29,097 nucleotides of DNA from an uncultured Eubacteriales bacterium (GCA_900543755.1 UQSP01000025.1:1-29097), one strand, 5' to 3'; shown: positions 7,960 to 15,697, counted from the stretch's first letter. Notes: generated from the sequence alone by a model not told the origin. Numbers and translations: made by a program.

Positions 7960-8356
7960 TTTTATCGCCTTTTTTGCACGAAAACGCCGAATAAAATTTA
8001 ACTTTGCCGCTGACGCCTGCTTTTAACAAAACACGCAAATAAAAGAAAAACCGCAATCCTAAAAAAGGAATTGCGGTCATATCGCTTTTTAAATTCAAAA
8101 AAACCTATCGCAACCGATAATATAAATCCCCAAAACTTACGGTTGCACCGTGCCTTTGTCGGCATACGCCGCAAAAACATCAGCCGCGGCAAAAAAAAAC
8201 GGAAAAATCGGATTTTTCATTTTAGACGCTGACTTATTATTTCGCCGTTTATAAGTAAGTCTGCTTAAGTCGGTCGTATTAAAACGTTTTTCCTTACCGT
8301 AACGTTTTTTTCCACGATTGTGCCGCAATAAACGATTACGGCAAATTATTGTTTTC
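7960..8356. other. Convergent intergenic region, no credible gene
   Basis: This gap lies between spmB (plus) and cysK (minus), which converge. It holds the terminator at 8050-8077 and a short perfect palindrome GAAAAATC-G-GATTTTTC at 8202-8218. Short open frames here have no ribosome site and low-complexity basic translations, so I do not call them. Confidence 0.6.
8041..8077 (-). terminator. Terminator between spmB and cysK
   Basis: ACCGCAATCC (8050-8059) pairs with GGAATTGCGGT (8067-8077), with one bulged base and a short A-rich loop. On the minus strand the stem is followed by TTTTTCTTTT, so it should end the cysK transcript about 280 bases after its stop. On the plus strand it could also weakly terminate spmAB. 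Confidence 0.7.
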
Positions 8357-9277
8357 TTACTCGTAAAGGTCGGTAGAAAGATATCTGTCGCCGCCGTCGG
8401 GAAGAAGGACAAGCACGCGCTTACCGGGGTTACGTTTCAAAACCTCGGTTGCGGCAAACAGCGCCGCGCCGCCCGAAATGCCCACGGTAAAGCCTTCGGT
8501 GCGGGCAAAAAGACGCGCCGCAAAATACGCTTCCTCCGTCTTTACGGCAATGACGTCGTCAAGGACGCTTTTATTTAAGGTTGCGGGCAGGAAATTGGCG
8601 CCTATGCCCTGAAGTTTGTGCGCGCCCGCGTACCCTTTGGAAATAAGAGGCGAATCAAACGGCTCCACCGCGATGACTTTTACGCCGTCAACGCGCGCTT
8701 TAAGCGTTTTTCCCACGCCCGAAATCGTGCCGCCCGTGCCTACGCCTGCGACAAAAAAGTCGAGTTTTCCGTCAAGGTCGGCTATTATTTCCTCAGCCGT
8801 AGTCTTTTCGTGAATTTCGGGATTGGCGGGATTGGAAAACTGGTCGGGAATAATAGCGTTTTCCGTAGAGGTCAGCAGCTCCTTCGCCTTTTCCACAGCG
8901 CCCTGCATTCCCTTTTTTGCCTCCGTAAGCACAAGCTTGGCGCCCAACGCGGAAAGGATTTTGCGCCGCTCGGCACTCATGGATTCGGGCATGGTGAGTA
9001 TCAGTTTATATCCGCGTACCGCGCACGCCATGGCAAGTCCTATGCCCGTGTTGCCGCTGGTAGGCTCGATAACCGTGCCGCCCGCTTTCAGTTTACCGCT
9101 TTTTTCCGCCTCGACAAGCATATTGAATCCCACGCGGTCTTTTGCCGAACCGCAGGGGTTGAAACTTTCCGCTTTTACCAGAAATTCTCCGTTTACGCCT
9201 GCCTTTATAGCAAAACGCGAAGCGCGTATTACCGGAGTTTTGCCGATAAGGGCGGTAACGTCGTCGTAAATTTTCAT
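8357..9277 (-). CDS. cysK: Cysteine synthase A (O-acetylserine sulfhydrylase)
   Basis: This 306-residue PLP enzyme makes L-cysteine from O-acetylserine and sulfide in the cytoplasm. Lys46 in NPCGSAKDR is the PLP Schiff-base lysine. PTSGNTG (72-78) is the substrate loop, and GTGGTISG (about 175-182) is the phosphate-binding loop. SGGA in the C-terminal third contacts the PLP ring nitrogen. Length is typical, and the lack of an extra regulatory domain argues against cystathionine beta-synthase. The ATG at 9277 has GGAG upstream and gives the usual N-terminus. It is monocistronic, with its own promoter region (9308-9359) and the terminator at 8041-8077. No cysE is visible nearby. The annotation as CysK rather than CysM is the likelier choice but rests on overall resemblance. 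Confidence 0.93.
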   Translation of the reverse strand: MKIYDDVTALIGKTPVIRASRFAIKAGVNGEFLVKAESFNPCGSAKDRVGFNMLVEAEKSGKLKAGGTVIEPTSGNTGIGLAMACAVRGYKLILTMPESMSAERRKILSALGAKLVLTEAKKGMQGAVEKAKELLTSTENAIIPDQFSNPANPEIHEKTTAEEIIADLDGKLDFFVAGVGTGGTISGVGKTLKARVDGVKVIAVEPFDSPLISKGYAGAHKLQGIGANFLPATLNKSVLDDVIAVKTEEAYFAARLFARTEGFTVGISGGAALFAATEVLKRNPGKRVLVLLPDGGDRYLSTDLYE

Positions 9278-9307
9278 GTTTTGCTCTTCTCCGAATTAAA
9301 GATAAAA

Positions 9308-9359
9308 ATTATAAAATCAGCCGTAATTTACTTAAACCGCTTGATTTAATCAACCGCTT
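9308..9359 (-). promoter_or_regulatory. cysK promoter with upstream repeat/palindrome operator candidate
   Basis: On the minus strand a perfect TATAAT (9313-9308) has only a weak -35 (TTTAAG, 9336-9331) at 17 bases. Directly upstream, two copies of AACCGCTT (plus strand, 9335-9342 and 9352-9359) spaced 17 bases apart flank the palindrome TTGATTTAATCAA (9341-9353). A poor -35 next to a repeat array suggests control by a DNA-binding protein, unidentified. Confidence 0.5.
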
Positions 9360-9362
9360 ATA

Positions 9363-9410
9363 AAGAAAAAGGTCGGGCAAGGGAAAACTTCTTTCCTTTT
9401 TTCCGACCTT
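9363..9410 (-). terminator. Terminator of the tpiA-gpmI operon
   Basis: AAGGTCGG (9369-9376) pairs with CCGACCTT (9403-9410), with further A/T-rich pairing inside. On the minus strand the stem ends in TTTTTCTTTA. It begins 10 bases after the gpmI stop. Confidence 0.85.
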
Positions 9411-9419
9411 ATAAAACCT

Positions 9420-10943
9420 TTACCGTTTTTCAATCAGGCTTTCGCCTTCCATTTCCTCGGGTTTAGCTACTCCCATCACGTCCAGAAGCGTGGGGGCAAC
9501 GTCGCAAAGCGCACCCGTCTTTTTGAGTTCGGCGCTTTCGAATTTGTCGCCGACAAGTATGAACGGCACGGGATTGGTAGTATGCGAGGTGCAGGGAGAA
9601 CCGTCATCGAAAGTCATCTGCTCGGCGTTGCCGTGGTCGGCGGTGACAAGCGCGGTTCCGCCCGTCGCCTGAATCGCGGGTATAAGGCGGGAAAGGCACT
9701 CGTCCACGGTCTTAACGGCTTTTACCGCCGCGTCAAACACGCCCGTGTGTCCCACCATGTCGCAGTTGGCGAAGTTAAGGATAAGCACGTCCACGTTGCC
9801 TATTACTTCCAGCGCCTTTTGTGCAACTTCGGGCGCGCTCATTTCGGGCTGAAGGTCGTAAGTCGCGACTTTGGGGCTGGCTACCAGCACGCGCTGTTCG
9901 CCGTCGTTAGGCTTTTCCACGCCGCCGTTGAAGAAGAACGTGACGTGCGCGTACTTTTCCGTTTCGGCAACTCTTGCCTGAGTAAATCCCTTGTGCGCCA
10001 GATATTCGCCCAGCGTGTTTTTAAGTTCGCGCGGGGCAAAAGCGGTGTGTATGTTCGTGAACGTGGCGTCGTACTGAGTCATGCCCACGTAATAAACGGG
10101 CTTATAGCCGCCCTCGCGCTCGAACAAATCGAAGTCCTCGTAAATGGCGGCGCGCGTAATCTCTCTTGCGCGGTCGGAACGGAAGTTGTAGAAGATAACG
10201 GAGTCGTTTGCGTTTACGCCCTTATATCCGTCCACAACGACGGGCTTTATGAACTCGTCGAATACCTTTTGTTCGTAAGATGCTTTGATGCCCTCTTCCG
10301 CCGTTTTATAATTTGCGCCCACGCCCGCAAACACGCAGTCGTAGCCTTGTTTTACGCGCTCCCAGCGGTTGTCGCGGTCCATGTAGTAATATCTTCCCAC
10401 GACGGTAGCGATTTTACCTACGCCGATTTCCTTGATTTTTTCCTCTAAAAGCGCAACGTAATGCGCCGCGCTGTCGGGCGGAACGTCGCGCCCGTCGGTC
10501 ACGCAGTGGACGTAAACTTTATTAAGTCCCTCGCGTTTGCAGAACTCCAAAAGCGCGTAAAGATGCTCGTTGGAGCTGTGAACGCCGCCGTCGGACAGCA
10601 GTCCCACAAGGTGAAGCGCGGTACCGTTCTTCTTTGCGTTTTCCGCGGCGCCCAAGAATGCGGGATTAGTAAAAAACTCGCCGTCCTCGATTGCCTTGTC
10701 TATTTTGGTGATGTCCTGGTATACAACTCTGCCCGCGCCGAGATTAAGATGACCCACTTCGCTGTTGCCCATCTGTCCCGCGGGAAGCCCCACTGCTCTT
10801 CCGCTTGCCTCGATAAGCGTGTGCGGATATTTTTGCATGAGAGAAGTTATATAGGGAATACCGCATTTTTTGACGGCGTTGCTCTTTTCGCTTTCCCTGT
10901 AGCCGAAGCCGTCCATGATAATAATAGCGTCAGTTTTTTTCAT
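9420..10943 (-). CDS. gpmI: 2,3-bisphosphoglycerate-independent phosphoglycerate mutase
   Basis: This 507-residue, Mn-dependent glycolytic enzyme interconverts 3- and 2-phosphoglycerate through a phosphoserine intermediate. Visible marks are the metal ligand Asp11 in IIMDGFG, the phosphorylated Ser61 in MGNSEVGH, and the phosphatase-domain ADHGN motif in the last quarter. The substrate-binding domain lies in between with HCVTDGRD and DRDNRWER. Length matches the family. Two starts are possible. A TTG at 10949 is only four bases from GGAG, while the ATG at 10943 is ten bases away. I prefer the ATG, which gives MKKTDAIIIMDG. It lies 47 bases downstream of tpiA and is evidently co-transcribed. 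Other glycolytic genes often found with this pair (gap, pgk, eno) are not in the window. Confidence 0.96.
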   Translation of the reverse strand: MKKTDAIIIMDGFGYRESEKSNAVKKCGIPYITSLMQKYPHTLIEASGRAVGLPAGQMGNSEVGHLNLGAGRVVYQDITKIDKAIEDGEFFTNPAFLGAAENAKKNGTALHLVGLLSDGGVHSSNEHLYALLEFCKREGLNKVYVHCVTDGRDVPPDSAAHYVALLEEKIKEIGVGKIATVVGRYYYMDRDNRWERVKQGYDCVFAGVGANYKTAEEGIKASYEQKVFDEFIKPVVVDGYKGVNANDSVIFYNFRSDRAREITRAAIYEDFDLFEREGGYKPVYYVGMTQYDATFTNIHTAFAPRELKNTLGEYLAHKGFTQARVAETEKYAHVTFFFNGGVEKPNDGEQRVLVASPKVATYDLQPEMSAPEVAQKALEVIGNVDVLILNFANCDMVGHTGVFDAAVKAVKTVDECLSRLIPAIQATGGTALVTADHGNAEQMTFDDGSPCTSHTTNPVPFILVGDKFESAELKKTGALCDVAPTLLDVMGVAKPEEMEGESLIEKR

Positions 10944-10990
10944 AGTCAATGTACTCCGAAATTAAGTATTCCGTTTTTACGCGTAAAAAA

Positions 10991-11752
10991 TTACGCCTTG
11001 ACGCCCGCCTTGACTACCACGGAAAAGTCCTGAGCCTTAAGCGACGCGCCGCCGATAAGTCCGCCGTCGATATCGCTCATCGCCATAAGCTCCGCCGCGT
11101 TTTTGGCGTTCATGCTGCCGCCGTACTGAATGCGCACGCGGTTTGCTGCCGCTCTTCCGTACTTTTTGGCAAGCGTTTTGCGGATAAACTTGATAGTGTC
11201 GTTAGCCTGTTCGCTGGTCGCGGTTTTACCCGTACCGATAGCCCAGACGGGCTCGTAAGCGACGACGATTTTCTTTGCGTCCTCGGCGTCGATGCCCTCG
11301 AAAGCACCCTCTATCTGCTTATAGAGAACACTCTCGGTAAAGCCGCCCTCGCGCTCGGAAAGCGTTTCGCCCACGCAAACGATGGGCTTAAGTCCGTTTT
11401 TAAGCGCCTGAACGGTACGCTTGTTGACGGTTTCGTCCGTTTCGCCGAAGTACTGACGACGTTCGCTGTGACCGATTACGACGTATTCCGCGCCCGCCTC
11501 GATAAGCATTGCCGCGCTGATTTCGCCCGTAAACGCGCCCTTGTCCGCCCAGGAAACGTTTTGCGCGCCCACGCGGATTTTGCTGCCCTTGACAAGCTTT
11601 TTCACTTTTTCTATATCCGTGAAAGGCACGCACACCACAATGTCCACGCCTTTGACGTCTTTTACAAGCGGCTTAAGCGCGGTAAGAAGCTCTTCCGCTT
11701 CCGCTTTCGTGTTGTTCATCTTCCAGTTGCCCGCAATAATCGGCTTTCTCAT
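10991..11752 (-). CDS. tpiA: Triosephosphate isomerase
   Basis: This 253-residue enzyme interconverts dihydroxyacetone phosphate and glyceraldehyde 3-phosphate in glycolysis. The catalytic residues are in place: Lys11 (NWKMN), His95 (IGHSERR) and Glu167 (AYEPVWAIGTG). The flexible loop 6 (WAIGTGKTA) and the phosphate-binding GGS and GGASL segments are intact. Length is standard. The ATG at 11752 has AAGGAG upstream. It is the first gene of the tpiA-gpmI operon, with a consensus promoter at 11834-11862 and a leader of about 75 bases. Confidence 0.97.
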   Translation of the reverse strand: MRKPIIAGNWKMNNTKAEAEELLTALKPLVKDVKGVDIVVCVPFTDIEKVKKLVKGSKIRVGAQNVSWADKGAFTGEISAAMLIEAGAEYVVIGHSERRQYFGETDETVNKRTVQALKNGLKPIVCVGETLSEREGGFTESVLYKQIEGAFEGIDAEDAKKIVVAYEPVWAIGTGKTATSEQANDTIKFIRKTLAKKYGRAAANRVRIQYGGSMNAKNAAELMAMSDIDGGLIGGASLKAQDFSVVVKAGVKA

Positions 11753-11833
11753 GATTATGTAACTCCTTGTTTGATTTTTTTCTGATAAAATTCGGCGTTT
11801 AGTCGCACATTCGCTTAAAACGCACCGATAATT

Positions 11834-11862
11834 ATTATAAACGATTGAAACGCAATTATCAA
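11834..11862 (-). promoter_or_regulatory. Sigma-A promoter for tpiA-gpmI
   Basis: On the minus strand TTGATA (11862-11857), a 17-base spacer and TATAAT (11839-11834) form a strong promoter. The predicted start is near 11827. Confidence 0.85.
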
Positions 11863-11915
11863 GCGAAAACTGTTTATTTACTGCGTTTTTGATTGGTTTT
11901 ACGGCGTAATTTCGA

Positions 11916-12644
11916 TTACTTTACGAAATTTTGCCTGATATACTCGTAAACTACAAGTCCCGCCGCGACCGACGCGTTTAAAGAATTGACCTTGCCGCGC
12001 ACGGGAAGTGCAACGACGCCGTCGCATTTCTGCTTGGTAAGACGCTTTACTCCGCTGTCCTCGCCGCCCACGACAAACGCCGCCGCGCCCGTAAGGCGGG
12101 TCTTGTATATGTCGTCGCCGTCCATATCCGCGGCATATACCCAAACGCCCCTTTCCTTAAGAAAATCTATTGCATCGTTTATGTTGGTGACTTTCGCGAC
12201 AAGCATGTGCGCCGCCGCCCCCGCCGACACTTTAACCACCGTATCGTTTACCGACACGCTGCGGTGTCTGGGAATAATCACGCCGTGCACGCCGCCGCAC
12301 TCGGCAACGCGCAGAATACTTCCGAGGTTATGCGGGTCCTCCACTCCGTCGAGAATGAGGATAAAAGGCGATTCTCCCCGCTTTTCGGCAAGGGCGAGAA
12401 TATCCTCCGTTTCGCAGTACTTAAAGTCGGTTATTTCCGCGATGAACCCCTGATGCTTTTTACCCGCCGCCTCGCGGTCCAGCACTTCTTTATCGTAGAA
12501 AAAAATTTTAATACCGCGCGATTTCGCGTCGTTGATTATGCGCTGTGCGCCCGCGTCTTTGAGGTCGCGCGCGGCTATCAGCCTGTCTATGGTGGAACTC
12601 GATTTCAACGCCTCGGTAACGGCGTTACGTCCGATTACTTTCAT
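11916..12644 (-). CDS. rlmB: 23S rRNA (guanosine-2'-O-)-methyltransferase, RlmB type
   Basis: This 242-residue TrmH/SpoU-family enzyme very likely methylates the 2'-O of a 23S rRNA guanosine (G2251 in E. coli numbering). An N-terminal substrate-binding domain (1-75) starts with VIGRNAV. It is followed by the knotted methyltransferase domain with motif 1 NLGSILR (Asn106, Arg112), motif 2 VGGEDSG (192-198) and motif 3 LPVRGKVNSLNAS (213-225). The reading frame extends 33 codons upstream, but the ATG at 12644 gives the family N-terminus and has AAGGAAA ahead of it. It lies 214 bases after folA in the same direction. I found no convincing promoter in the gap, so it may be transcribed with mrnC-thyA-folA. 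The mrnC/rlmB association is common in Firmicutes. Confidence 0.92.
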   Translation of the reverse strand: MKVIGRNAVTEALKSSSTIDRLIAARDLKDAGAQRIINDAKSRGIKIFFYDKEVLDREAAGKKHQGFIAEITDFKYCETEDILALAEKRGESPFILILDGVEDPHNLGSILRVAECGGVHGVIIPRHRSVSVNDTVVKVSAGAAAHMLVAKVTNINDAIDFLKERGVWVYAADMDGDDIYKTRLTGAAAFVVGGEDSGVKRLTKQKCDGVVALPVRGKVNSLNASVAAGLVVYEYIRQNFVK

Positions 12645-12858
12645 TGTTTTTACTTTCCTTGATGTGAAATGATTTCTGCAGTGATTTTTTCCCTTGAGAA
12701 AATTTTTTATAAGTCCGACAGCGGTTTCCTTTTTTTTTGACAAACGACTGAAACTCGCAGCGGTTAATCAATGCCGATGGCGTCAAGACGGAAAACGGCT
12801 TAAAAATCCGCAAAATCGCGTAAAACGCTTTCGGCTTATTCTCAGGATTACGACCTTA

Positions 12859-13371
12859 TTATTCTGCGAAAAAGTCCGACGGAGAACTGTTTTCGTAAGT
12901 GGTGAAATTTATCGTATATTCCCCGTCCTTAACGGCAGGAGAAGTATAAACGCACCGCCACCGGGGCATTTGGTCAAGGTCGGGAAAAAAGACTTCCGCG
13001 CCGCCGGATGCGTTTACTTTGGTTACAAGAACTTCTTTGCAATAAGGCAGCATGGTTTTATAGAACATTGCGCCGCCGATAACGAAAATATCTTGGTCGC
13101 GGTACTTTTCAAGCGCAAGCTTAAGCTCCTCAATCGAGTCCGCCACTATACAATCGTCGCGCTTAACGCCGCCCGGCCAAAGCACGACGTTTACGCGGTT
13201 GGGAAGAGGCTTGCCGCCCGGAAAAGACTTAAGCGTATTGCTACCCATGACCACCGTTTTGCCCGAAGTGGTCGCTTTGAAAAACTTCATGTCTTCCTTA
13301 AGATGAAACAGTAAGTCGTTTTTTTTGCCTATACCCCACTCTTTGTCCACCGCAACTATCGCGCGAATCAT
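12859..13371 (-). CDS. folA: Dihydrofolate reductase
   Basis: This 170-residue enzyme reduces dihydrofolate to tetrahydrofolate with NADPH. This is required wherever thymidylate is made by ThyA, which releases dihydrofolate. Marks are IVAVDKEWGIGKKNDL (5-20), the catalytic acid Asp27 in KEDMKFFK, and VVMGSNTLKS (40-49) with PLPNRVNVVL after it. The NADPH-binding FVIGGAMFY follows in the middle. The length is normal. Its ATG overlaps the thyA stop by four bases (ATGA), so the two are translated together. Only a weak hairpin follows its stop. Confidence 0.95.
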   Translation of the reverse strand: MIRAIVAVDKEWGIGKKNDLLFHLKEDMKFFKATTSGKTVVMGSNTLKSFPGGKPLPNRVNVVLWPGGVKRDDCIVADSIEELKLALEKYRDQDIFVIGGAMFYKTMLPYCKEVLVTKVNASGGAEVFFPDLDQMPRWRCVYTSPAVKDGEYTINFTTYENSSPSDFFAE

Positions 13372-14198
13372 ATAGCCACCTCTATTTTTTTGCCCATGGG
13401 CGTGTATTTATAGTCCTGAAGCTCGAAGTCCTCGACTTTAAAGTCGTAAAAGTCCGTGACGTCGCGCTTAAGCACAAGTTTGGGCGCGGGGTACTGCACT
13501 CTTTCGAAAAGCTCCTTGCAAAGCGGAATGTGACGGTCGTAAATATGCGCGTCCGCAATGACGTGCACGAACTCGCCCGGCTCCAGCCCGCAGACTTTGC
13601 TTAACATGATTACAAGCATGGAATACTGCACCACGTTCCAGTTGTTGGCCGTAAGCATGTCCTGCGAACGCTGATTGAGTATGGCGTTAAGCTTGTTGCC
13701 CGTCACGTTAAAAGTCATGGAGTACGCGCAAGGATAAAGGTTCATTTCGTGAAGGTCGGCGTGGACGTAAATGTTAGTCATTATGCGCCTTGACTGGGGA
13801 TTGTTTTTAAGGTCGTAAATCACCCTGTCCACCTGGTCGAAATAACCCTCTTTATACTTGTGCTTCACGCCCAGCTGATAGCCGTAGGCTTTGCCGATGG
13901 TTCCGTCCTCGCCCGCCCACGAATCCCAGATGTGGCTGTTAAGCTCGCTTACGCGGTTGCTTTTTTTCTGCCAAATCCACAAAAGCTCGTCCAGTGCCGC
14001 GGCGAAATTTGTCTTTCTTACCGTGATGACGGGAAATTCTTCCTGAAGGTCGTAGCGGTTTACGATACAGAACTTTTTAACGGTATGCGCGGGCGTACCG
14101 TCCTCCCAGTGCGGACGGACAGGCATACCCTCGTCCGAATAGCCGTTTTCCATGATGTCGTGAAGATTGCTTAAAAATATTTTGTCCGCTTTGCTCAT
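13368..14198 (-). CDS. thyA: Thymidylate synthase (folate-dependent, ThyA type)
   Basis: This 276-residue enzyme converts dUMP to dTMP using methylene-tetrahydrofolate. The nucleophile is Cys157 in YPCAYSM; the phosphate-binding QRS follows at 176-178, TANNWN at 183-188, and AHIYDRHI holds the dUMP-binding His/Tyr. ELLWIW (71-76) carries the conserved Glu. The residue after the catalytic Cys is Ala, not the usual His, and the D-x-x-TANNWN segment replaces the common FLGLPFN. This places it in a divergent ThyA branch. The start at 14198 is chosen over a longer frame because AGGAGGAG precedes it. It overlaps the mrnC stop (ATGA) and the folA start (ATGA). Confidence 0.94.
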   Translation of the reverse strand: MSKADKIFLSNLHDIMENGYSDEGMPVRPHWEDGTPAHTVKKFCIVNRYDLQEEFPVITVRKTNFAAALDELLWIWQKKSNRVSELNSHIWDSWAGEDGTIGKAYGYQLGVKHKYKEGYFDQVDRVIYDLKNNPQSRRIMTNIYVHADLHEMNLYPCAYSMTFNVTGNKLNAILNQRSQDMLTANNWNVVQYSMLVIMLSKVCGLEPGEFVHVIADAHIYDRHIPLCKELFERVQYPAPKLVLKRDVTDFYDFKVEDFELQDYKYTPMGKKIEVAI

Positions 14199-14596
14199 TT
14201 TTCTCCTCCTTGATTTTCCTTGACCGAAACGCATTTTTCCATTAAATAATTAAGTCTGTCCGTCTGACCCGTAATTTTCAGAAATCCCAGCACGCCTTCA
14301 AGTGCCGTCGCCTTTTTGTAAACGCCTAAAGCCGCGTTTTTGGCTTTGGAAGTGTTGTGACAGTTGCGGCTTCTTCGCGCGATTTCGCGCTCCTCGGCAG
14401 TAAGCTCGTCCGTAATCGCGTCCAGCATTTCGGCCTGAGCGGACGCACAGACGAAAGAGCTTGCGATTTTATGAAGGTAGCCCGACTTGCCGTCGTGATT
14501 GAGCAAAAGTTTTTCTCTTACGAACAGCGTAAACACTGCGTCTCCCAGAAACGCCAGAGAAAGCGGATTGAGTTGTACTGCGTCCTTAACTTCCAT
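14195..14596 (-). CDS. mrnC: Mini-ribonuclease III
   Basis: This 133-residue RNase III-like nuclease lacks a double-stranded RNA-binding domain. In Bacillus it processes the ends of 23S rRNA precursor. The signature LAFLGDAVF (14-22) contains catalytic Asp19. The second acidic site is in TALEGVLGFL (Glu100). Length matches MrnC. No Shine-Dalgarno sequence precedes the ATG at 14596. Instead a consensus -10 box ends only eight bases upstream, so the transcript is probably leaderless. It is the first gene of mrnC-thyA-folA, with each junction an ATGA overlap. Confidence 0.93.
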   Translation of the reverse strand: MEVKDAVQLNPLSLAFLGDAVFTLFVREKLLLNHDGKSGYLHKIASSFVCASAQAEMLDAITDELTAEEREIARRSRNCHNTSKAKNAALGVYKKATALEGVLGFLKITGQTDRLNYLMEKCVSVKENQGGEK

Positions 14597-14604
14597 ATAA
14601 AAAG

Positions 14605-14633
14605 ATTATAACACGTTTAATAAAAAATCTCAA
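14605..14633 (-). promoter_or_regulatory. Sigma-A promoter for mrnC-thyA-folA
   Basis: On the minus strand TTGAGA (14633-14628), a 17-base spacer and TATAAT (14610-14605) form a near-perfect promoter. Only eight bases separate the -10 box from the mrnC ATG, so transcription should start within about three bases of the start codon. Confidence 0.85.
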
Positions 14634-14660
14634 CGAAATCAGCGTGCCGTAATAAGAGGG

Positions 14661-14724
14661 CGGCGATAACGGGCACTTAACCCTAAAACCGAACAAATCA
14701 ATAAAAAAACAAAACTTATCGCCG
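14661..14724. repeat. Long-range 9-bp inverted repeat between mrnC and araC-type gene
   Basis: CGGCGATAA (14661-14669) and TTATCGCCG (14716-14724) are perfect inverse copies separated by 46 bases. They could form an extended hairpin after the regulator gene. The T-rich stretch on the minus strand lies inside the loop, not after the stem, so it is not a standard terminator. Confidence 0.4.
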
Positions 14725-14746
14725 TTGCATTCCTTATACCGATATG

Positions 14747-15598
14747 CTATTCTATATCCGTAGACAAACTTATCTCTTTTGCTTCCCTGCTTTTACGGTA
14801 AGCAAGCGGCGGCACGCCCGTGTATTTCTTGAACATTTCGCTGAAGCGTTCTATCGACGAAAAGCCCACGGCGTAAGCCACCTCGGTAACGGTAAAACCA
14901 TGCGTATCCAAAAGCAGTTTTTCCGCCTTTCCGATACGGTAGCGCGTGAGATAATTGTAAGGCGAACAATTCATTGCGGCGGTAAAAACGGTGGTAAAAT
15001 GCGACCTGCTCATGCCTAGTTCGCCGGCAAGCCAAGTGACGTCGAAAGGACGGAAATAGTTGTTTTCTATAAACCTTACCGCGCTTTTCACGATGTCGGG
15101 CTTTGCGGTTTCGCTGCGGCTGAGCGAGGTATATATGTCACCCAGCAGTCTGTAAAGAAAAGACGTAAGCTTAAAAAGGGTTTCGGTTGTGTCCGTATTT
15201 GTCTTGAGAATACTTTCAAGGTCATAGGCAAGGTCGGCGTCCACGTCGAAAACTACTTCTTCACTACCTAAAGCGCGGTCGGAAAGCGCCTTTGCTCCCG
15301 CTCCCTTAAACCCCAGCCAGACGTAATGCCACGGTTGCGTTTTATCGGCGCAGTACTGATGAAGGGTGTCGGGACGAATGAAAAACGCCTTGTTCTTACC
15401 GATTTCGTAATCTTTTCCGCAGACGGAAAACCTGCCCTTGCCGGACAGAACAAGGTGAAACAGGTAGTAATTCCTTACCGTGGGGCCGTAATTATGCCCG
15501 GGGGCACACTCCTCAAACCCTGCGTCGCAAATCTCTATATCGCGACTGATGCTTTTACCGTCAAGGAATAAAAAACCGTAATTTTTGCTTGCATTCAT
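14747..15598 (-). CDS. AraC family transcriptional regulator
   Basis: This 283-residue protein has an N-terminal cupin-type sugar-sensing domain (about 20-100, with FHLVLSGKGRFSV and RPDTLHQYCAD) and a C-terminal double helix-turn-helix DNA-binding domain. The first HTH is near 186-206 (LAGELGMSRSHFTTVF). The second is near 236-257 (TVTEVAYAVGFSSIERFSEMFKKYTGVPP), the classic AraC signature. It is divergent from the GH4 gene with a 99-base gap, so it is probably that gene's local regulator, responding to a sugar. This is inferred from position. The ATG at 15598 has GGTGA upstream; the alternative GTG at 15607 has no ribosome site. The effector is not known. Confidence 0.92.
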   Translation of the reverse strand: MNASKNYGFLFLDGKSISRDIEICDAGFEECAPGHNYGPTVRNYYLFHLVLSGKGRFSVCGKDYEIGKNKAFFIRPDTLHQYCADKTQPWHYVWLGFKGAGAKALSDRALGSEEVVFDVDADLAYDLESILKTNTDTTETLFKLTSFLYRLLGDIYTSLSRSETAKPDIVKSAVRFIENNYFRPFDVTWLAGELGMSRSHFTTVFTAAMNCSPYNYLTRYRIGKAEKLLLDTHGFTVTEVAYAVGFSSIERFSEMFKKYTGVPPLAYRKSREAKEISLSTDIE

Positions 15599-15621
15599 GC
15601 TTTTCACCGAATGAAAAAAAG

Positions 15622-15658
15622 GTTATATCGGGACTTTAAGTCCTTGGATTAATATAAC
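15622..15658. promoter_or_regulatory. Symmetric divergent promoter/operator between regulator and GH4 gene
   Basis: GTTATAT (15622-15628) and ATATAAC (15652-15658) are inverse copies. Each supplies a TATAAC -10 box pointing outward, one for each gene. Between them is the 13-bp palindrome GGACTTTAAGTCC (15631-15643). Neither direction has a consensus -35, which fits promoters that need an activator. Operator function is inferred. Confidence 0.5.
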
Positions 15659-15697
15659 AAATTATTAAAAATAAGTCAATAGGAGGATGAACTAAAA

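Noticed and set aside
8137..8412. 91-codon minus-strand frame next to cysK
   Set aside because: It overlaps the cysK 3' end in another frame, has no ribosome site and is a basic low-complexity translation.
9582..11785. Several 190-290-codon plus-strand frames
   Set aside because: All are antisense to gpmI and tpiA, whose catalytic residues are complete.
12645..12858. Separate promoter for rlmB
   Set aside because: A TTGTCA and a TATAAA are present but too far apart (26 bases). No acceptable pair was found, so none is annotated.
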